A DNA stretch of 64,000 bases. It comes from Micromonospora coerulea (lineage in GTDB: Bacteria > Actinomycetota > Actinomycetes > Mycobacteriales > Micromonosporaceae). The notes beneath the pieces were generated by a model that had not been told where the DNA came from, ran no database searches, and saw only the letters and a program-made list of their open reading frames with translations. Positions 61,678 through 64,000 of the stretch are shown piece after piece; positions within the stretch are counted from its first letter, which is position 1, and the number at the start of each line of letters is the position of its first letter. The DNA is taken from contig NZ_JAEMUW010000004.1 of the NCBI RefSeq assembly GCF_016598485.1, positions 1 to 64,000 on the forward strand, given 5' to 3'. The position numbers and the translations under genes are program-made.

Positions 61678-64000
61678 GTGGCAGGTAAGGCCCGCGTACA
61701 CGAGCTGGCAAAAGAGCTCGGGGTCGAAAGCAAGACCGTTCTCGCTAAGCTGAAGGAAATGGGCGAGTTCGTGAAGTCCGCGTCCAGCACCGTCGAGGCG
61801 CCCGTCGCCCGACGGCTGCGTGGCGCATTCGTCGCGTCCGCCGGTGGTCCCTCGGCTTCGGCCGCCCCCGCGGCGGCCGCCCCGAGCCCGGCGCCGACCC
61901 CGACGCCATCCCCGACCCCGGGTGCCCCCCGGGTGTCGGCCAGGCCGATGCCGCCCCGGCGGCCGACCGCGCCGACCCCTGGACCGAAGCCCAAGGGCCC
62001 GGTCCCCGGCCCGCCGCAGCCGGCGACCCCGGTCGCCAAGCCGGCGAGCGCGCACGACATCGAGGTGGCGGCCGCCGAGGCGCGCGCCGCCGCCCTCAAG
62101 GCTGAGCAGGAGGCCGCGGTCAAGGCCGCGCAGGCCGCCCGCCAGCAGCAGCGGGAGAACGTCCGCCGGGAGCCTCCGGCCGAGGGCGGTCCCCGTCCGG
62201 GTCCGGCTCCGCGTCCGGGTCCGAACGCGGTGCCGCCGCGTCCGGGTACCCCGGCCGCCGGTCGTCCCGGTGGCCCGACCCCGGGCCCGGGTGCCCGGCC
62301 GGGCGGTCGTCCGCCGGCGCGCGGCGCCGGTAACAACCCGTTCGGCATCCAGGGCGGCCAGCAGCAGCGGCCCCCGGCCGCCGGTGGCCCCCGGCCCAGC
62401 CCGGCGGGCATGCCGCCGCGGCCGAGCCCGGCCTCCATGCCGCCGCGGCCCAGCCCGGCCTCCATGCCGACTCAGCGCCCCACCACGGGTCGCCCCGGTG
62501 GCCCCGGTGGCGGTCGTGGCGGCCCCGGTGGCGGCGCGGGTCGCCCCGGCGGCGGTGGCGGTGGCTTCCGCCCCGGTGGCGGTGGCGGTGCCGGCGGCGG
62601 TGGCGGTGGCTTCCGCGGCGGTCCCGGTGGCGGCGGCGGTGGCGGTGGCTACCGTGGCGGTCCCGGTGGCGGCGGCGGTGCCGGTGCTCCCGGTGGCGGT
62701 TTCCGTCCCGGTGCGCCAGCCGGCGGCGGTGGCCGTCCGGGTGGTGGCGGTCGTGGCCGTGGCGGCGGCGCCGCGGGTGCCTTCGGGCGTCCGGGTGGTC
62801 GGCCGACCCGTGGTCGCAAGTCCAAGAAGCAGCGCAGACAGGAGTTCGACAACCTGTCGGCCCCGACCATGAGCTCGGGTGCCCCCCGGGGTCAGGGTCA
62901 GGTCGTCCGGCTCTCCCGTGGCGCCTCGCTGTCGGACTTCGCCGACAAGATCAACGCCAACCCGGGTTCGCTGGTCCAGGAGATGTTCAACCTGGGCGAG
63001 ATGGTCACCGCGACCCAGTCCTGCTCCGACGAAACCCTGCTGCTGCTGGGTGAGCACCTCGGTTTCGATGTGCAGATCGTCAGCCCGGAGGACGAGGACC
63101 GCGAGCTGCTCGCGCAGTTCAACATCGACCTCGACGCCGTGGTCGCGGAGGAGCGCCTGGTCAGCCGTGCGCCGGTGGTGACCGTCATGGGTCACGTCGA
63201 CCACGGTAAGACCAAGCTGCTCGACGCGATCCGTAAGGCGAACGTCGTGGCCGGCGAGGCGGGTGGCATCACCCAGCACATCGGCGCGTACCAGGTCCAC
63301 GTCCCGCACGAGGGCGAGGACCGCGCGGTGACCTTCATCGACACCCCGGGTCACGAGGCGTTCACCGCCATGCGTGCCCGTGGTGCCCAGGTGACGGACA
63401 TCGTGGTGCTGGTGGTGGCGGCCGACGACGGCGTGATGCCGCAGACCATCGAGGCGTTGAACCACGCCAAGGCGGCCGACGTGCCGATCGTGGTCGCGGT
63501 CAACAAGGTCGACAAGCCGGAGGCCAACCCGGACAAGGTCCGCCAGCAGCTGACCGAGTACGGGCTGGTCGCCGAGGAGTACGGCGGCGAGACCATGTTC
63601 GTCAACGTGGCGGCGAAGCCGGGCATCGGCATCGAGGAGCTGCTCGAGGCGGTCCTGCTGACCGCCGACGCGTCGCTGGAGCTGACCGCTCCGATCGACG
63701 GGCCGGCGCAGGGTGTGGCCATCGAGGCGCACCTGGACAAGGGCCGCGGTGCGGTGGCGACGGTGCTGGTGCAGAAGGGCACCCTGCGGGCGGGCGACTC
63801 CATCGTCGCCGGCGGGGCGCACGGCCGGGTCCGCGCGATGCTCGACGAGAACGGCAACCAGGTCGCCGAGGCGGGTCCTGCCCGTCCGGTCCTGGTGCTC
63901 GGTCTGACCGCGGTGCCGGGTGCGGGTGACACCTTCCTGGCGGCCGAGGATGACCGCACGGTGCGCCAGATCGCCGAGCAGCGACAGGCACGGCGGCGGG
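61678..64000 (+). CDS. infB: Translation initiation factor IF-2 (partial, runs off the window)
   Basis: The first 774 residues from GTG 61678 to the edge; the 3' end lies outside. The N-terminal winged helix ([37 protein letters not shown]) binds the ribosome. A ~370-residue Pro/Ala then Gly/Arg-rich linker follows (GGGG, GRPGG repeats, and MPPRPSPAS twice). The IF2_N motif is [10 protein letters not shown]; then comes the G domain with [14 protein letters not shown] (G1), DTPGHEAF (G3) and NKVDK (G4). Domain II starts near [18 protein letters not shown]. GTPase that loads fMet-tRNA on the 30S subunit. Confidence 0.98.
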   Translation, partial: MAGKARVHELAKELGVESKTVLAKLKEMGEFVKSASSTVEAPVARRLRGAFVASAGGPSASAAPAAAAPSPAPTPTPSPTPGAPRVSARPMPPRRPTAPTPGPKPKGPVPGPPQPATPVAKPASAHDIEVAAAEARAAALKAEQEAAVKAAQAARQQQRENVRREPPAEGGPRPGPAPRPGPNAVPPRPGTPAAGRPGGPTPGPGARPGGRPPARGAGNNPFGIQGGQQQRPPAAGGPRPSPAGMPPRPSPASMPPRPSPASMPTQRPTTGRPGGPGGGRGGPGGGAGRPGGGGGGFRPGGGGGAGGGGGGFRGGPGGGGGGGGYRGGPGGGGGAGAPGGGFRPGAPAGGGGRPGGGGRGRGGGAAGAFGRPGGRPTRGRKSKKQRRQEFDNLSAPTMSSGAPRGQGQVVRLSRGASLSDFADKINANPGSLVQEMFNLGEMVTATQSCSDETLLLLGEHLGFDVQIVSPEDEDRELLAQFNIDLDAVVAEERLVSRAPVVTVMGHVDHGKTKLLDAIRKANVVAGEAGGITQHIGAYQVHVPHEGEDRAVTFIDTPGHEAFTAMRARGAQVTDIVVLVVAADDGVMPQTIEALNHAKAADVPIVVAVNKVDKPEANPDKVRQQLTEYGLVAEEYGGETMFVNVAAKPGIGIEELLEAVLLTADASLELTAPIDGPAQGVAIEAHLDKGRGAVATVLVQKGTLRAGDSIVAGGAHGRVRAMLDENGNQVAEAGPARPVLVLGLTAVPGAGDTFLAAEDDRTVRQIAEQRQARRR
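62410..62463 (+). repeat. Tandem 27-bp repeat in infB
   Basis: Two copies encoding MPPRPSPAS in the IF-2 linker, with partial matches on both sides; intragenic, in frame. Confidence 0.85.

Noticed and set aside
62500..62800. Gly-rich repeat tract as a separate repeat element
   Set aside because: It is the in-frame disordered linker of IF-2, as expected in actinobacteria.

Overview
The window is high-GC actinobacterial chromosome, most likely from a Micromonosporaceae member (Micromonospora-like). The reasons are very high GC in third codon positions, many GTG starts, dense 4-bp stop/start overlaps, an F420/Ddn-type protein, a PPxY-free but Pro/Gly-rich DivIVA-like protein, and a housekeeping gene order matching that known from Mycobacterium tuberculosis (rpsB-tsf-pyrH-frr-cdsA-rlmN ... 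dxr-rip1-ispG-GNAT ... mapB ... rimP-nusA-ylxR-infB). The genus is an inference; no rRNA or tRNA gene was seen.

Layout. 0-9.2 kb: a membrane protein, then translation and envelope housekeeping (rpsB, tsf, pyrH, frr, cdsA, rlmN), a DivIVA-like protein and a DUF2631 membrane protein. 9.4-17.1 kb: accessory genes, namely an MBL-Rieske fusion, a TnpB element with inverted ends inserted at that gene's stop codon, a TMEM175-like channel, a CrtI-like oxidoreductase, a YihY/BrkB membrane protein, a GNAT and a YcxB-like protein. 17.2-23.0 kb: the MEP-pathway/protease block dxr-rip1-ispG, a PadR regulator, an MFS remnant and a GNAT. 23.0-30.3 kb: a TetR-controlled operon (degenerate ABC ATPase, YhgE/Pip protein, TetR) and a fused asymmetric ABC exporter. 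30.3-40.5 kb: metabolism and signalling (OYE, dicarboxylate/amino-acid symporter with an upstream small leader ORF, xi-class GST, thiolase, DUF574 methyltransferase, PAS-GGDEF-EAL protein, DUF456, MBL hydrolase). 40.5-46.9 kb: a gamma-glutamylation catabolic cluster (APC permease, glutamine-synthetase-like ligase, aldehyde dehydrogenase, SDR, class-I amidotransferase hydrolase). 47-51 kb: a 1222-residue hybrid kinase/PP2C phosphatase/anti-sigma-like protein facing a STAS protein. 51.1-54 kb: map, a VIT1/CCC1-like transporter, a nucleotidyltransferase-like protein and a Ddn-like protein. 54-58.3 kb: a PadR-ABC operon. 58.4 kb to the end: two ferritin-like proteins, then rimP-nusA-ylxR-infB, with infB running off the edge.

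Most distinctive structures. (1) A family of ~59/60-bp repeats encodes a short SARSEP...RAP.SR peptide and sits exactly in GTGA/ATGA stop-start junctions between genes of two operons (39.1 kb and 57.5 kb). A related, non-repeated 11-codon mini-ORF lies between rlmN and the DivIVA gene. Each carries a Shine-Dalgarno for the next gene, so they look like portable translational-coupling linkers. (2) The solitary TnpB element has 27-bp imperfect terminal inverted repeats, a 6-bp flanking direct repeat, four consecutive perfect hairpins in the last ~140 nt of tnpB (a likely omega RNA) and a non-canonical RuvC-II motif. (3) A 29-residue leader-peptide ORF precedes a symporter gene. (4) An SDR in place of an amine oxidase makes the gamma-glutamyl cluster look suited to an amino alcohol such as ethanolamine.
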